DNA from: Eubacteriales bacterium
GTDB lineage: Bacteria; Bacillota; Clostridia; Lachnospirales; Lachnospiraceae
Direction of reading: 5' to 3'
DNA: 36,778 bases
Assembly: GCA_030527665.1 (NCBI GenBank)
Contig: JAUNAK010000024.1
Span: forward strand, 1-36,778
The notes beneath the pieces were generated by a model that was given only the letters and a program-made list of their open reading frames with translations, did not search any database and was not told the DNA's origin. Positions 15,358 through 23,640 of the stretch are shown piece after piece (position 1 is the stretch's first letter; each line of letters begins with the position of its first letter). A program made the translations under genes and the position numbers.

Positions 15358-16185
15358 TTAGTTCTGCAATAAGCCCATCTGCTTAAAAGCCGCATATAAT
15401 CCATCCTTGTCCACATCATCCGTAATCCGATCCGCATGTGCCTTCAATTCTTCGCAGGCGTTTCCCATCGCAACGCCTACAGCTGCATAATCCAGCATTT
15501 CCAGATCGTTCGGTCCGTCACCGACAGCGATCGAATCCTCTCTGTCCGCACCGATGTAAGCAAGGTATCTCTCCATGGCCGTTCCTTTGTCGCAGCCTTT
15601 CATGGTCACTTCCCCATCCGAAGTGTTTGTAAGTTCAAAACTGGAAGCGGTGACCGTAAATACTTCTCCAAGGACAGAACGAATCTCCTCCAATGATGCA
15701 GAGGCTCCGTAATAGGCCATCTTATTCACATCCTGCAGTGCTGTCGGGGCTTCTGCTGTAAGTATCTCTCCCAGAAGCCTTTTTCGTTCTTCCCGATCCA
15801 CTTTGTTTGTCCGATAGGACACCTCGATCCGGTCCATGATCTTCCGAGAAGTATATACACCGGAATCCGCCTGCAAAAACCAGGTGGCATCCAGCTTGTC
15901 CATATACTCAACAAACAGCTTCACATGCTCCTCAGTCACATGCCGGGAATAGAAAACTTTTCCGTCCTTTTCCATATAGGCACCGGCACCGGCAATGATT
16001 CCTGTGAAACATCCGGTCTCCAGCAGCCATGGATAGATCTGTGTAATAGTTCTTCCGGTACAGATTACGATTTCATGACCTGCCGCTTTTGCCTCCTTCA
16101 AAGCTTTTCCTGCACTTTCAGGGAGTTCTCCCCTAAAGGTTGTGATCGTTCCATCTATATCCAGAAAAACGATTTTCTTATTCAT
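15358..16185 (-). CDS. Cof-type HAD-IIB family hydrolase
   Basis: 275 residues from the start chosen here. It is a HAD-superfamily phosphatase, usually acting on small sugar or nucleotide phosphates. Motif I is DIDGT near the N-terminus (the nucleophile is the first Asp), motif II CTGRT follows, and the C2 cap lies between. Motif III (GCDKGTAM) and motif IV (VGDGPNDLEMLDYAAVGVAMGNA) are intact. The ORF is open for 15 more codons upstream, but those are Arg/Lys-rich and the ATG at 16185 follows AAGGAAAG and gives the usual MNKKIVFLDIDGT start. It overlaps the preceding Cys-rich gene by 8 bases, implying translational coupling. Confidence 0.92.
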   Translation of the reverse strand: MNKKIVFLDIDGTITTFRGELPESAGKALKEAKAAGHEIVICTGRTITQIYPWLLETGCFTGIIAGAGAYMEKDGKVFYSRHVTEEHVKLFVEYMDKLDATWFLQADSGVYTSRKIMDRIEVSYRTNKVDREERKRLLGEILTAEAPTALQDVNKMAYYGASASLEEIRSVLGEVFTVTASSFELTNTSDGEVTMKGCDKGTAMERYLAYIGADREDSIAVGDGPNDLEMLDYAAVGVAMGNACEELKAHADRITDDVDKDGLYAAFKQMGLLQN

Positions 16186-16516
16186 TTGTCTTACTTTCCT
16201 TCTTCTCTGTCTTGGTTTTATCCTTTTCAAAAGGAATGGCTTTCGCCTTTATCTCATCACTGAATGTCCGGGTCCGGATCTGATGTGTTACCCATTTGAT
16301 GATCACATCATAACTCTCCGGCCTGTGCGGGAACGTACAATTGGTACAATCCTTTATGATCTGCTCTCCTCTGGAACGAAATACCGGATCCCCCGGGCAC
16401 TTCTCACCGATATAAAACGGACAATAACAGAACATGCAGTTGAAGTCTTCCAGTCCTTTATGACAGGGATAATACTGACAGTCTTTGTTTGCAAAAAATT
16501 TGTATGAATTTTCCAT
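16178..16516 (-). CDS. small cysteine-rich domain protein
   Basis: 112 residues matching the cysteine-rich small domain family (PF04071). The pattern KDCQYYPCHKG, then FNCMFCYCPFY, KCPG and IIKDCTNCTFPHRPE gives at least nine Cys plus His, a likely metal-binding cluster. The function is unknown; relatives are sometimes found near or fused to cobalamin genes. The Lys/Glu-rich tail (KDKTKTEKKESKTNE) is probably disordered. It is first in the operon with the HAD phosphatase and DUF2284 protein, and its end overlaps the HAD start by 8 bases. Confidence 0.85.
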   Translation of the reverse strand: MENSYKFFANKDCQYYPCHKGLEDFNCMFCYCPFYIGEKCPGDPVFRSRGEQIIKDCTNCTFPHRPESYDVIIKWVTHQIRTRTFSDEIKAKAIPFEKDKTKTEKKESKTNE

Positions 16517-16550
16517 AAAATAATCATAATACAGTCGATTCCGAAAGTCA

Positions 16551-16607
16551 AAAAAAGCTGCTGTTCTGACAAGATCCTGCAGATATTGTCAAAACAACAG
16601 CTTTTCT
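16551..16607 (-). terminator. terminator after the CarD-like gene
   Basis: A long imperfect stem of about 20 bp (16551-16572 with 16586-16607) carries a T run on the minus-strand side (GCTTTTTTT), just beyond the CarD-like stop. Its plus-strand side also ends in T-rich sequence. Confidence 0.85.
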
Positions 16608-16608
16608 T

Positions 16609-17124
16609 TTATGTATGTACAAGCGCCTGTTTCAGACTACGTTCAAGAAGACCCTGTGCCGATGCTTTATCCATCTGCAGCACCACGGAAACCTCTGTAC
16701 ATAATACCCCAATGACTTCATGAAGATATCGTTCATCAACCGCAGTAAATTTTCTGCCTTGATCCAGTCTCTCTTTGCGTTTCTGAAAAAGAATATACGC
16801 CAAACTGACACACTGGCGAAAATCTGCGTTTCTGAGAATCTCCTTGTACGTTTCTTCTCGCAGCTTTTCATTCTCGATCACCACTGCTTGCAATTCCGCA
16901 ATCTTCTGCAGTGCTTCTTCCATCTCGGATGCAGAAATCACATCCCTGATCCTGACCTTTTCATTGTTAACCGGTGAATAGATCGTACTTTTGCTACTAT
17001 TAACGGGTCTTAGCACGTAGTACTTTCTCTTCCCGTCTGTTCCGGGAATGCTGAGTCTGGTCACATCCTCAACTTTACATGTACCACTTGCTCCATATAC
17101 GATATAATCGCCTTTCTGATACAT
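16609..17124 (-). CDS. CarD family transcription regulator
   Basis: 171 residues. The N-terminal part (1-60: YQKGDYIVYGASGTCKVEDV ... YYVLRPV) is the CarD/CdnL/TRCF RNA-polymerase-interacting Tudor-like domain, which binds the polymerase beta subunit. The rest is helical, as in CarD proteins. The sequence ALVHT ends the protein with no extra domain. CarD-type factors stabilise open promoter complexes. The ATG follows AGAGGT, and a candidate promoter lies 60-85 bases upstream. It is divergent from the BirA-like gene; shared regulation is possible but not shown. Confidence 0.92.
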   Translation of the reverse strand: MYQKGDYIVYGASGTCKVEDVTRLSIPGTDGKRKYYVLRPVNSSKSTIYSPVNNEKVRIRDVISASEMEEALQKIAELQAVVIENEKLREETYKEILRNADFRQCVSLAYILFQKRKERLDQGRKFTAVDERYLHEVIGVLCTEVSVVLQMDKASAQGLLERSLKQALVHT

Positions 17125-17182
17125 AATTTACCTCTTTTCTGAGTTTGTCCTACCCTCCTGTATATAACGATTTATATGTATT

Positions 17183-17210
17183 ATTTTAACACACATCTAT
17201 ACTTTTGTAA
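17183..17210 (-). promoter_or_regulatory. promoter of the CarD-like gene
   Basis: On the minus strand, TTACAA (17205-17210), a 16-base spacer and TAAAAT (17183-17188). Confidence 0.6.
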
Positions 17211-17326
17211 TCAAAATTTTGTACAGATATTAGTATTTTTATACTTCCGTTTTAGTTTTTATGCTGTTATTTCACATTTATTCCATCTATAATAGAGCTA
17301 TATCAGATGCAGGAGACAAAAGCATT

Positions 17327-18151
17327 ATGCTTAAACAAAAAATATTACAGCAGCTCATCGAACATCCGGACTGCCCGCTGTCCGGACAGACACTGGCAGC
17401 AGAACTTCAGGTTTCCAGAAATGCGGTCTGGAAAGCAGTCAATGTACTCAAACAGGAAGGTTATCCGATCTACGCAGACGGACGAAAAGGCTACGTTCTT
17501 CGATCGACCAGCAACCATCTGTCCGCAGAGACGATTCTCTCCTATCTGCCGCCTTCCATGCAGCACATACGGATCATTGCAGAAGAAGAAATGGATTCCA
17601 CCAATCGGGAAGCGCGCCGGCTGCTGGCTGACGGTTTCCACGGACATGCACTGCTTGTCTGCAATCACCAGACAGCCGGGAAAGGACATCAGCAAACCTC
17701 CTTTTCCTCTCCCAGAGACACCGGGCTCTATATGTCTGTCATTCTTCCGGTCGATATTCCTATTGAATTATATCGGAATATTCCCATGGCAGCCGCCTAT
17801 GCACTGATCGACACCTTAAAGGAGCTCTCTCATCTTCCTTTCCGAATTCGGGGAATCGATGAGATCTATCTGCATGATAACAAAATCGGTGGAATCCTCT
17901 GTGAAGCCTATTCCGCCGAACTGGAATCCGGAATGCTTCACGCACCGGTCATCGGCATCGGTCTTCACCTGACTCAGTCCGAATTATCCGAAAATCTTCT
18001 GGATTCCATGTTTTCTCTTGGATATGCCGTCTCGCGAAACCGTCTGGCTGCACTTCTTACAGAAAAGCTCAGCGGCATCGATCTATGTGATACGGATGCT
18101 GTTCGCCGGTCCTATCAGCCTCTTGTCGATCAGACAATTTCCAATATATAA
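17327..18151 (+). CDS. BirA-like protein: HTH plus degenerate biotin-protein-ligase domain
   Basis: 274 residues from the ATG that follows AGGAG (17311-17315); TATAAT lies at 17288-17293. Residues 1-60 are a BirA-type winged helix (LQVSRNAVWKAVNVLKQEGYPI ... GRKGYVL). Residues 65-255 align with the biotin-protein ligase catalytic domain: MDSTNREAR, QTAGKG, SFSSPRDTGLYMSVIL, NKIGGILCE. Several catalytic signatures are altered: GRGRxGR is AGKGHQQT, KWPND is RGIDE (175-179), and GIGxNxN is GIGLHLT. The protein ends at YQPLVDQTISNI, so the usual C-terminal SH3-like domain of about 45 residues is absent, with a hairpin directly after the stop. It may be a non-catalytic regulator or a divergent ligase; I cannot decide, so no symbol is given. 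Confidence 0.85.
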   Translation: MLKQKILQQLIEHPDCPLSGQTLAAELQVSRNAVWKAVNVLKQEGYPIYADGRKGYVLRSTSNHLSAETILSYLPPSMQHIRIIAEEEMDSTNREARRLLADGFHGHALLVCNHQTAGKGHQQTSFSSPRDTGLYMSVILPVDIPIELYRNIPMAAAYALIDTLKELSHLPFRIRGIDEIYLHDNKIGGILCEAYSAELESGMLHAPVIGIGLHLTQSELSENLLDSMFSLGYAVSRNRLAALLTEKLSGIDLCDTDAVRRSYQPLVDQTISNI

Positions 18152-18191
18152 AAAAGCTATGAGAAACACGCTTTTCGTGTTTCTCACAGCT
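18149..18191 (-). terminator. hairpin between the converging birA-like and XRE genes
   Basis: A 16-bp stem with one mismatch (18155-18170, 18176-18191) and a 5-base loop sits immediately after the birA-like stop. T residues follow it on the minus strand (GCTTTTTTAT), so it terminates mainly leftward transcription from the XRE gene. Confidence 0.8.
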
Positions 18192-18251
18192 GCTCCGGTG
18201 CTCCTCGAATGCTCGTGCCAGAACGGTATTCTTATCAGGCTCGCACAAACA

Positions 18252-18281
18252 AGGGCAGGTATGCCAAAACATACCTGCCCT
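18252..18281 (-). terminator. hairpin after the XRE regulator gene
   Basis: A perfect 12-bp stem AGGGCAGGTATG/CATACCTGCCCT (18252-18263, 18270-18281) lies just beyond the XRE stop, followed on the minus strand by TTGTTTGTG. It is a possible first terminator ahead of the stronger one at 18149-18191. Confidence 0.65.
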
Positions 18282-18288
18282 CTGCTTA

Positions 18289-18654
18289 TTACTCTTCATT
18301 ATCTTTCTGACCTTTATTTCGGATCTCCGCCAGATACTCCAGATATTCCAGAAGCGGCTTCAGCTCCCGATCCGGAATCTTGCGTGTGATCTCCAGAATA
18401 TGTTTCTGGTGATCCGACAATTCATCCATTGTCTCCCCTTCAAAACTCATATCTTCTTTGAAAAATTGTGAAACTGTAATACCAAGTCCTTCACAGACTC
18501 TCGCGATCGTATTGACATTGGGAGAGTTATTTGAGCGTACAAGATTGCTCAATGTAGACTTGGTCACTCCGGTAATACGAGCAAGTGCATCGATTGAAAT
18601 ACCTCTTTGCTCACATATTTCTTTGATCCGTCTAGCTGAAAAATTTTCATCCAT
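18289..18654 (-). CDS. XRE-family helix-turn-helix regulator
   Basis: 121 residues. Residues 5-66 form a Cro/C1-type helix-turn-helix (ISIDALARITGVTKSTLSNL followed by NTIARVCEGLGITVSQFF). The C-terminal helix (DHQKHILEITRKIPDRELKPLLEYLEYL) is probably a dimerisation segment. It is a DNA-binding repressor-like protein of unknown target. The ATG follows GGGGACTG. It is transcribed alone, between the two-component genes and the BirA-like gene, with terminators on its 3' side. No phage genes are near it, so a chromosomal regulator is more likely than a prophage repressor. Confidence 0.9.
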   Translation of the reverse strand: MDENFSARRIKEICEQRGISIDALARITGVTKSTLSNLVRSNNSPNVNTIARVCEGLGITVSQFFKEDMSFEGETMDELSDHQKHILEITRKIPDRELKPLLEYLEYLAEIRNKGQKDNEE

Positions 18655-18740
18655 ACTCGTTCAGTCCCCTTTATACAGTTAAATTCCTATTCATTATAGC
18701 AATAATGTTAAAAATTGGACATCCCTTTTTGAAAATTGGA

Positions 18741-20189
18741 TCATAAACTGCTTTCCAGGGTAAAGGAGAATTCCACACCGTCATCATAATTAACAACACG
18801 GCAGGTCTGCGCATGCGCATCCATAATTGCCTTTACAATAGACAGACCGATACCGCTGCCTCCATACGCCCGGGTTCTGGCCTTATCCACTTTATAGAAT
18901 TTATCCCAGATGCGTTCCAGATCCTCCTTCGGAATCGGTTTTCCCGTATTAAATACTGAGGTGATAACAACACCGTTCTCTTCCCGAACTCGTATCTCGA
19001 TCCTTTTTTCGCCCTCCAGATGATGAATGGCATTGGTAAGGAAATTCGTAATGACCTCTTCGATCCGGAATTCATCTGCCCAGACATACCAGGAATGCTG
19101 CGGTTCAAAGATAACATTTGCCCCGCTCTGCTCCAGCAGAAGCCGGGAGGACTGCAGAACGCCTTCTACCACCTCGCACAGATCAAAACGTTCCATCTGC
19201 ATCTGATTCTCTCCGGATTCCAGCTGATTCAATGACAGCAGCTGCTTGACCATCGTATTCATTTTCTGTGCTTCGTCTATGATCACATCACAGTAGAACT
19301 CCGCATCTTCGGGGCTTTCGCTGATTCCGTCCCGAAGCCCTTCCGCATAGCCCTGGATCAGGGCGATCGGTGTCTTCAGCTCATGAGAAACATTCCCCAG
19401 AAATTCCCGGCGCATCTCATCGATCTGAATCTTTTCTGCAAGATCCACTTCCAGACGGGTATTGGCACTCTTCAGCTCTCCCATCGCTTTTTCCAGATTA
19501 TCCGACATCCGGTTAAAGTTTTCTCCAAGAATGCCTATCTCATCTTCACCGCCGCTCTCATAGTGCGCACTGAAATCCAGTCCGGCCATCCGTTCGGACA
19601 GCCCGCTGAGCTCGCGAATCGGCTTAACGATCCTCGATGTAATGATCCAGATACTGATACCGCTGCAAAGCATAGCCAATGCGCCCAGAAGCAGATAGAA
19701 ACGAACAGAAATATGAGCTGCCTCGGAGATACTCTGCACCGGCGACATTACGATGTAATAGGATCCGTTGTCCAGTCGTCCCCACATCTCCAGATAATCG
19801 ATTCGTTCAAACCGATCCTGCACGATCAGGATCTGATAATCCTCCGTATTCTCCAGAATTCTGGAATTATCTTCTTCTTTTCCCAGAAGATTTCCCAGCA
19901 GACGTCCGGCCATTTCCTTCGGTTCTCTTGCATTGGTCTGCATTGTGGTCAGATTTTCATCGACCAGAGCATACACCAGACTGTTGGAGGAGCAAAACTG
20001 TATAGTATCTTCTGACAGCGTTCCCTTGGAATCGCAGATCGTATTCCAGCTCTTCAGAAGCTGTTCCTTCTTTTCGGACATGTAGACCTTTTCCAGAAAG
20101 AAATTGGCACACAAGCCGATTCCGATCAGAAACGCTGCCATCAGAGCGATAAACACTACCGCAATACGTGTTCTAATTGATTTCTTCAC
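18741..20189 (-). CDS. OmpR-class sensor histidine kinase
   Basis: 482 residues. Membrane segments are at about 8-32 and 164-186, with a 130-residue extracytoplasmic sensor region between them. HAMP (about 187-238) is followed by HisKA with the phosphoacceptor His269 in GNVSHELKTPIALIQGYAEGLRDGI. The catalytic ATPase domain has the N box (NFLTNAIHHL), the G1 region and the G2 loop (YGGSGIGLSIVKAI). It autophosphorylates and passes phosphate to the adjacent response regulator. The start codon is GTG, preceded by GGGGTGATC, 19 bases after the regulator stop, so the pair is one operon. The signal is unknown. Confidence 0.95.
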   Translation of the reverse strand: MKKSIRTRIAVVFIALMAAFLIGIGLCANFFLEKVYMSEKKEQLLKSWNTICDSKGTLSEDTIQFCSSNSLVYALVDENLTTMQTNAREPKEMAGRLLGNLLGKEEDNSRILENTEDYQILIVQDRFERIDYLEMWGRLDNGSYYIVMSPVQSISEAAHISVRFYLLLGALAMLCSGISIWIITSRIVKPIRELSGLSERMAGLDFSAHYESGGEDEIGILGENFNRMSDNLEKAMGELKSANTRLEVDLAEKIQIDEMRREFLGNVSHELKTPIALIQGYAEGLRDGISESPEDAEFYCDVIIDEAQKMNTMVKQLLSLNQLESGENQMQMERFDLCEVVEGVLQSSRLLLEQSGANVIFEPQHSWYVWADEFRIEEVITNFLTNAIHHLEGEKRIEIRVREENGVVITSVFNTGKPIPKEDLERIWDKFYKVDKARTRAYGGSGIGLSIVKAIMDAHAQTCRVVNYDDGVEFSFTLESSL

Positions 20190-20208
20190 TTTTGATCACC
20201 CCGGCTGC

Positions 20209-20883
20209 TTATGCTTCGAATTTATATCCCATGCCCCAGATGGTCTTGATATAGCTTCCCTTCTCTCCCATCTTGCTGCGAAGCTTTTTCACATGAGTAT
20301 CGATCGTTCTGGCATCACCGAAGTAATCATAGTTCCACACATTATTCAGAATCTTCTCTCTGGACAATGCAATTCCCTTATTCTCCATAAAATAAGTCAG
20401 CAGTTCGAATTCCTTATAACTGAGATCGATCGGTGTTCCGTCTACAGAAGCCTGGTGAGCGCTTTTATTCAGTTCGATGCCTCCGATCTCCAGAACCGCA
20501 TCCTGTGAAAGCTGGTTGGTCCGGCGCAGGATCGCATTGATCCTTGCCACAAGGATCTTCGGACTGAAGGGTTTTGAAATATACTCATCCACTCCCAGTT
20601 CAAAACCCAGAAGCTCATCCCGTTCATCCCCGCGTGCCGTCAGCATAATGATCGGTATTCTGGAATCTCTTCGGATCTCACGGACGACCTCCCAGCCGTC
20701 CATGCGAGGCATCATCACATCCAGTACGATCAATGCGATGTCCTTTGTATCATAAAATACATTAACCGCCTCTTCTCCGTCTCCGGCCTCCAAAACCTCA
20801 AAACCATCACGAACCAGGAAATCACGAACCAGCTTGCGCATTCTGACTTCATCATCCACTACCAGTATTTTTAATTTGTCCAT
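20209..20883 (-). CDS. OmpR/PhoB-family response regulator
   Basis: 224 residues. The receiver domain (1-120) has acidic residues Asp10/Asp11, phosphoacceptor Asp55 (LIVLDVMMPRMDGW), Thr82 and Lys104. The C-terminal winged-helix DNA-binding domain (about 130-224) ends VKKLRSKMGEKGSYIKTIWGMGYKF, the standard recognition helix and wing. Phosphorylation by the adjacent histidine kinase should drive dimer binding to direct repeats. The ATG follows GGAGTG. It is first in the two-gene operon. Confidence 0.96.
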   Translation of the reverse strand: MDKLKILVVDDEVRMRKLVRDFLVRDGFEVLEAGDGEEAVNVFYDTKDIALIVLDVMMPRMDGWEVVREIRRDSRIPIIMLTARGDERDELLGFELGVDEYISKPFSPKILVARINAILRRTNQLSQDAVLEIGGIELNKSAHQASVDGTPIDLSYKEFELLTYFMENKGIALSREKILNNVWNYDYFGDARTIDTHVKKLRSKMGEKGSYIKTIWGMGYKFEA

Positions 20884-20950
20884 ATCACTGTCACTCCATC
20901 ATTCAGATCTATCTTCCATCACTGTCCGGTATTCCCGGGACAATGAACAG

Positions 20951-20985
20951 AAACCTCATTTCCTGTACCAGTATATCCGAGGTTT
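20951..20985 (-). terminator. weak hairpin between the nitrilase and response regulator genes
   Basis: Inverted repeat AAACCTC/GAGGTTT (20951-20957, 20979-20985) in the 227-base gap between two leftward genes. No strong T tract is present. No clear promoter for the response regulator was found in the same gap. Confidence 0.35.
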
Positions 20986-21110
20986 GTTAATTAATTGTGA
21001 CGAGATCAATTGAAAACAGGAATTTCGCAAGCGAATCCACGGCACTGCAGACCGGATTCTGTTCACAGAAATTCTACCTGCAGAATGTATTCCTTTACAA
21101 AACGCATCGT

Positions 21111-21908
21111 CTATACGTATACGTCCTTCCGCCGGAGCTGTGTATACGGTCTGCTGTTTCTAATCTCACTGACTTTGGACAGATCTGTTTCTGCATAAAG
21201 GATCTGTTCCTTTTCATCTGCCTTTGCCAGAACTTCACCATTCGGTCCGACGGCCAGCGATTCTCCGGAAAATTCCATGTTTCCTTCTTTTCCGACACGA
21301 TTGCACATAACAACGGCAGCACTGTTCTGGAAAGCCTGCACCCGGATCTCCCACTCAAACATTTCCGAAGGTTCACGCATTGTATTTGCTGTCGGAATCA
21401 GGATCAGATCCGCCCCCAGCAGGGCTTCTGTCCGAATGCTTTCCGGATAATGACGATCGAAGCATACAACGATTCCGATCTTTCCAAAGGGCGTCCGGAA
21501 TACCTGAAATCCCTCTTCGGAAGGCGTGTAATAATCCTGCTCATAAAACTCTTCCGCCTGCGCTATATGCACCATCTTCTGAAGGCCGATCAGCGTTCCA
21601 TCCGAATCGATCAGCAGCGTAGCATCGTAGTATTTTTCGTTTTTCAGGAGATAGATATTGGGAGCCGCCATAATATGGTATTTGGCACACGCATCTTTGA
21701 TCTGCCGCACAAAAGGATGTTCCTCTGTCATTGCACAGACGGAAGCATCCTGCTTTTCATACTGGGGAAAGAACGTACAATACTGTATCTCTGGAAAAAC
21801 GATCAGATCCGCTCCGTTCTCCGCTGCTTCCCGGATCGCCTCCAGGCTTTTCCGCTGATTCTCCTCCATACTGCTGCTCATTTTCATTTGATAAAGTGCT
21901 ATTTTCAT
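21111..21908 (-). CDS. carbon-nitrogen hydrolase (nitrilase superfamily amidase)
   Basis: 265 residues, a complete nitrilase-superfamily domain. The catalytic triad is visible as Glu40 (LIVFPEIQY), Lys111 (LQKMVHI) and Cys149 (IVVCFDRHYPESIR). Such enzymes hydrolyse amides or N-carbamoyl compounds; the closest overall look is N-carbamoylputrescine amidase/beta-ureidopropionase-like, but the substrate is unknown. It starts 10 bases after the aldo/keto reductase stop with AGAGGTAAG as its site, so the two genes are probably one operon. Length is normal. Confidence 0.92.
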   Translation of the reverse strand: MKIALYQMKMSSSMEENQRKSLEAIREAAENGADLIVFPEIQYCTFFPQYEKQDASVCAMTEEHPFVRQIKDACAKYHIMAAPNIYLLKNEKYYDATLLIDSDGTLIGLQKMVHIAQAEEFYEQDYYTPSEEGFQVFRTPFGKIGIVVCFDRHYPESIRTEALLGADLILIPTANTMREPSEMFEWEIRVQAFQNSAAVVMCNRVGKEGNMEFSGESLAVGPNGEVLAKADEKEQILYAETDLSKVSEIRNSRPYTQLRRKDVYV

Positions 21909-21918
21909 TTCTTACCTC

Positions 21919-22902
21919 TTACGCCTTCCGAATGATCTCCAGCTCCCGTAGTACTTCTTCCGGAACGGAAACTGAGATTTCCTGTAATGTCTGATCCATC
22001 TGCTTCACACTGGAGAAGCCAAGAATCGGAACGGTCTGGAAGGAAAAGTTCTTCACATATGCAAAAAGGACACTGTTGATCGGAAGACCTTCCTGATTCA
22101 GCTGGGCAAGCTTCTCATAAATGGCGTCATTGACAGAACCGTTGTATAGAATTGCCGGCCATCCTTCCAACTGTCCTCCATGAGCGGCCAGGCGCTTCTG
22201 GAAATAGCCGTTTGCAAGTGCCATAACAGGCATTGCCGGCATACCGGTCTGCTCATGATATTTCTTCGTTTCCTCATCCATACAGAGCATGCCTGTCTCC
22301 GCCATGAAAAAAGGAGGAAATACGGCCAGATTCGCAGGCACCTGGCTGCAAACAAAGCCCTGATATCCCTTCTCTTCCGCATATGCAGACGCCTGCTCCA
22401 TACGCTCCGGTTTCCAGTTGGAACATCCATAATACCGAATGGTTCCCTTCTGTCTCTCTTCCTCCAGCACATCGATGATCTCGGATACCGGAACCTCTTC
22501 GTTGTCCCGATGCGGAAAGTAAAGATCGACATAATCTGTCTGCAGCGTGCGCAGACTCATATGCAGATCATGCAGAATAGCCTCCCGACTCACGCGGGAC
22601 GGACCGAAAGCCATCTTCTCGGGAATCATATTCGGATGCGCTCCCTTTGTCATCAGACAGATCTGTTCCCGGCAGTTTCTGCTCCTGATCCATGCTCCGA
22701 TTGTTTTTTCACTCGGACTCTCTTCCTCACAGGATGCTGTACCGTAACTGTGAGCTGTATCAACCAGATTTCCGCCTTTTTCCATATATGCATCCAACAG
22801 TGTAAAGGAGGCCTGTTCATCAAGCTTTCCGCCGAAATGGCTGCCTCCGATACCGATCTCCGATACCTGCAATGCGGTTCCGTTCAAAATTGTTTTTTCC
22901 AT
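21919..22902 (-). CDS. aldo/keto reductase
   Basis: 327 residues from the ATG at 22902, which follows AAAGGA; an 18-codon upstream extension is open but unlikely. The aldo/keto reductase tetrad is visible: Asp and Tyr in LVDTAHSYGTA, Lys in LMTKGAHPN, His in LYFPHRDN. C-terminal elements resembling NADPH-binding segments (SVLFAYVKNF, VPILGFSSVKQMDQT) are present. It is a TIM-barrel, NAD(P)H-dependent carbonyl reductase. The Gly/Ala-rich tail is normal. It is cotranscribed with the downstream nitrilase-family gene. The substrate is not deducible. Confidence 0.92.
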   Translation of the reverse strand: MEKTILNGTALQVSEIGIGGSHFGGKLDEQASFTLLDAYMEKGGNLVDTAHSYGTASCEEESPSEKTIGAWIRSRNCREQICLMTKGAHPNMIPEKMAFGPSRVSREAILHDLHMSLRTLQTDYVDLYFPHRDNEEVPVSEIIDVLEEERQKGTIRYYGCSNWKPERMEQASAYAEEKGYQGFVCSQVPANLAVFPPFFMAETGMLCMDEETKKYHEQTGMPAMPVMALANGYFQKRLAAHGGQLEGWPAILYNGSVNDAIYEKLAQLNQEGLPINSVLFAYVKNFSFQTVPILGFSSVKQMDQTLQEISVSVPEEVLRELEIIRKA

Positions 22903-22940
22903 AACTTTTCCTTTCTGTACGAAATTTATGTTTGCTATTA

Positions 22941-22968
22941 AGTATAACAAACTCATGTCAAATTACAA
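22941..22968 (-). promoter_or_regulatory. promoter of the aldo/keto reductase-nitrilase operon
   Basis: On the minus strand, TTGTAA (22963-22968), a 16-base spacer and TATACT (22941-22946), about 40 bases before the start codon. Confidence 0.6.
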
Positions 22969-23056
22969 CTTACCCTGCCTGCTATTCACAGGATATAACG
23001 CAGCAATACCAGATAAAAGTGGTATACAGAACATCTACGATAATAGCGGCATGCAG

Positions 23057-23085
23057 TTGACAACCCACTGTCTATCTGCTATTTT
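23057..23085 (+). promoter_or_regulatory. candidate tmRNA promoter
   Basis: TTGACA (23057-23062), a 17-base spacer and TATTTT (23080-23085), about 100 bases before the mature tmRNA 5' end. Transcription would start in a 5' precursor removed by RNase P. The rest of the 285-base gap after the aldo/keto reductase shows nothing else. Confidence 0.6.
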
Positions 23086-23187
23086 TATAAAGATATACAG
23101 AGCAAGCAACTTTGTTCTGTACGAACAGCTGATGATTGCTGCCCACCAGACAGAACTCCAGCCGACATGCAGAGTCATGTTCCGTTC

Positions 23188-23537
23188 GGGCTAGTACTGG
23201 TTTCGACGGGGATTTTGAAGTTTGGGAAGCCATCCGTGGACTCCGGGACCACGATAAAACCTGGAATTAAATTTAAACGCAGATAACAATCAGTTAGCTG
23301 TAGCTGCCTAAATGCAGCTTGTCAGTACGACAGGTTCCCGCGCCTGCCGGCCTGGCATCATCCTAAGGCGGGGCACTTTTACTCCAAAGCTTTGCGGAGC
23401 AAAAAGAACTTATGAAGCTACCGGGATCCTAAGCCTGTCATCCGGCGTCCGATTTCGGGAATCTTAAAAGAATGACTATGATGGTAGAAGCCAGATGAAT
23501 AGGTTTTCGGACGCGGGTTCGATTCCCGCCTGGTCCA
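23188..23537 (+). ncRNA. ssrA: transfer-messenger RNA (tmRNA)
   Basis: About 350 bases. The 5' end GGGCTAG pairs with CTGGTCC at the 3' end, followed by the conserved TGGTTTCGACGGGG. The tag reading frame runs GCA at 23279 to TAA at 23311 and encodes ADNNQLAVAA (after the tmRNA-borne Ala). The 3' tRNA-like domain has the T arm GCGGG TTCGATT CCCGC. Discriminator A is at 23537 and CCA is not encoded. It rescues stalled ribosomes with SmpB, whose gene lies about 5 kb away on the other strand. Confidence 0.97.
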
Positions 23538-23538
23538 T

Positions 23539-23589
23539 AAATAAGGGCACATACTTACGAGTATTCATAAGTATGTGCCCTTATTTTTG
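23539..23589 (+). terminator. ssrA terminator
   Basis: A perfect 17-bp stem (23541-23557 with 23568-23584) is followed by TTTTT. Confidence 0.92.
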
Positions 23590-23592
23590 AAA

Positions 23593-23632
23593 AGCCCGCA
23601 AATCCATGAAATCACTGGATTTACGGGCTTTC
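23593..23632 (-). terminator. terminator of the tRNA-Gly gene
   Basis: An inverted repeat pairs AAAGCCCG with CGGGCTTT and, inside it, AAATCCA with TGGATTT, just beyond the tRNA-Gly 3' end. It separates the converging tRNA-Gly and tmRNA genes; its minus-strand side continues into T-rich sequence. Confidence 0.7.
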
Positions 23633-23640
23633 TTCAATTA

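Noticed and set aside
18110-18200. A frameshift removing the BirA C-terminal domain
   Set aside because: A terminator hairpin follows the stop directly, and no other frame downstream continues with SH3-like BirA sequence.
18289-18654. A prophage repressor marking a mobile element
   Set aside because: No integrase, terminase, recombinase or attachment repeats are seen anywhere in the window; a chromosomal XRE regulator is simpler.
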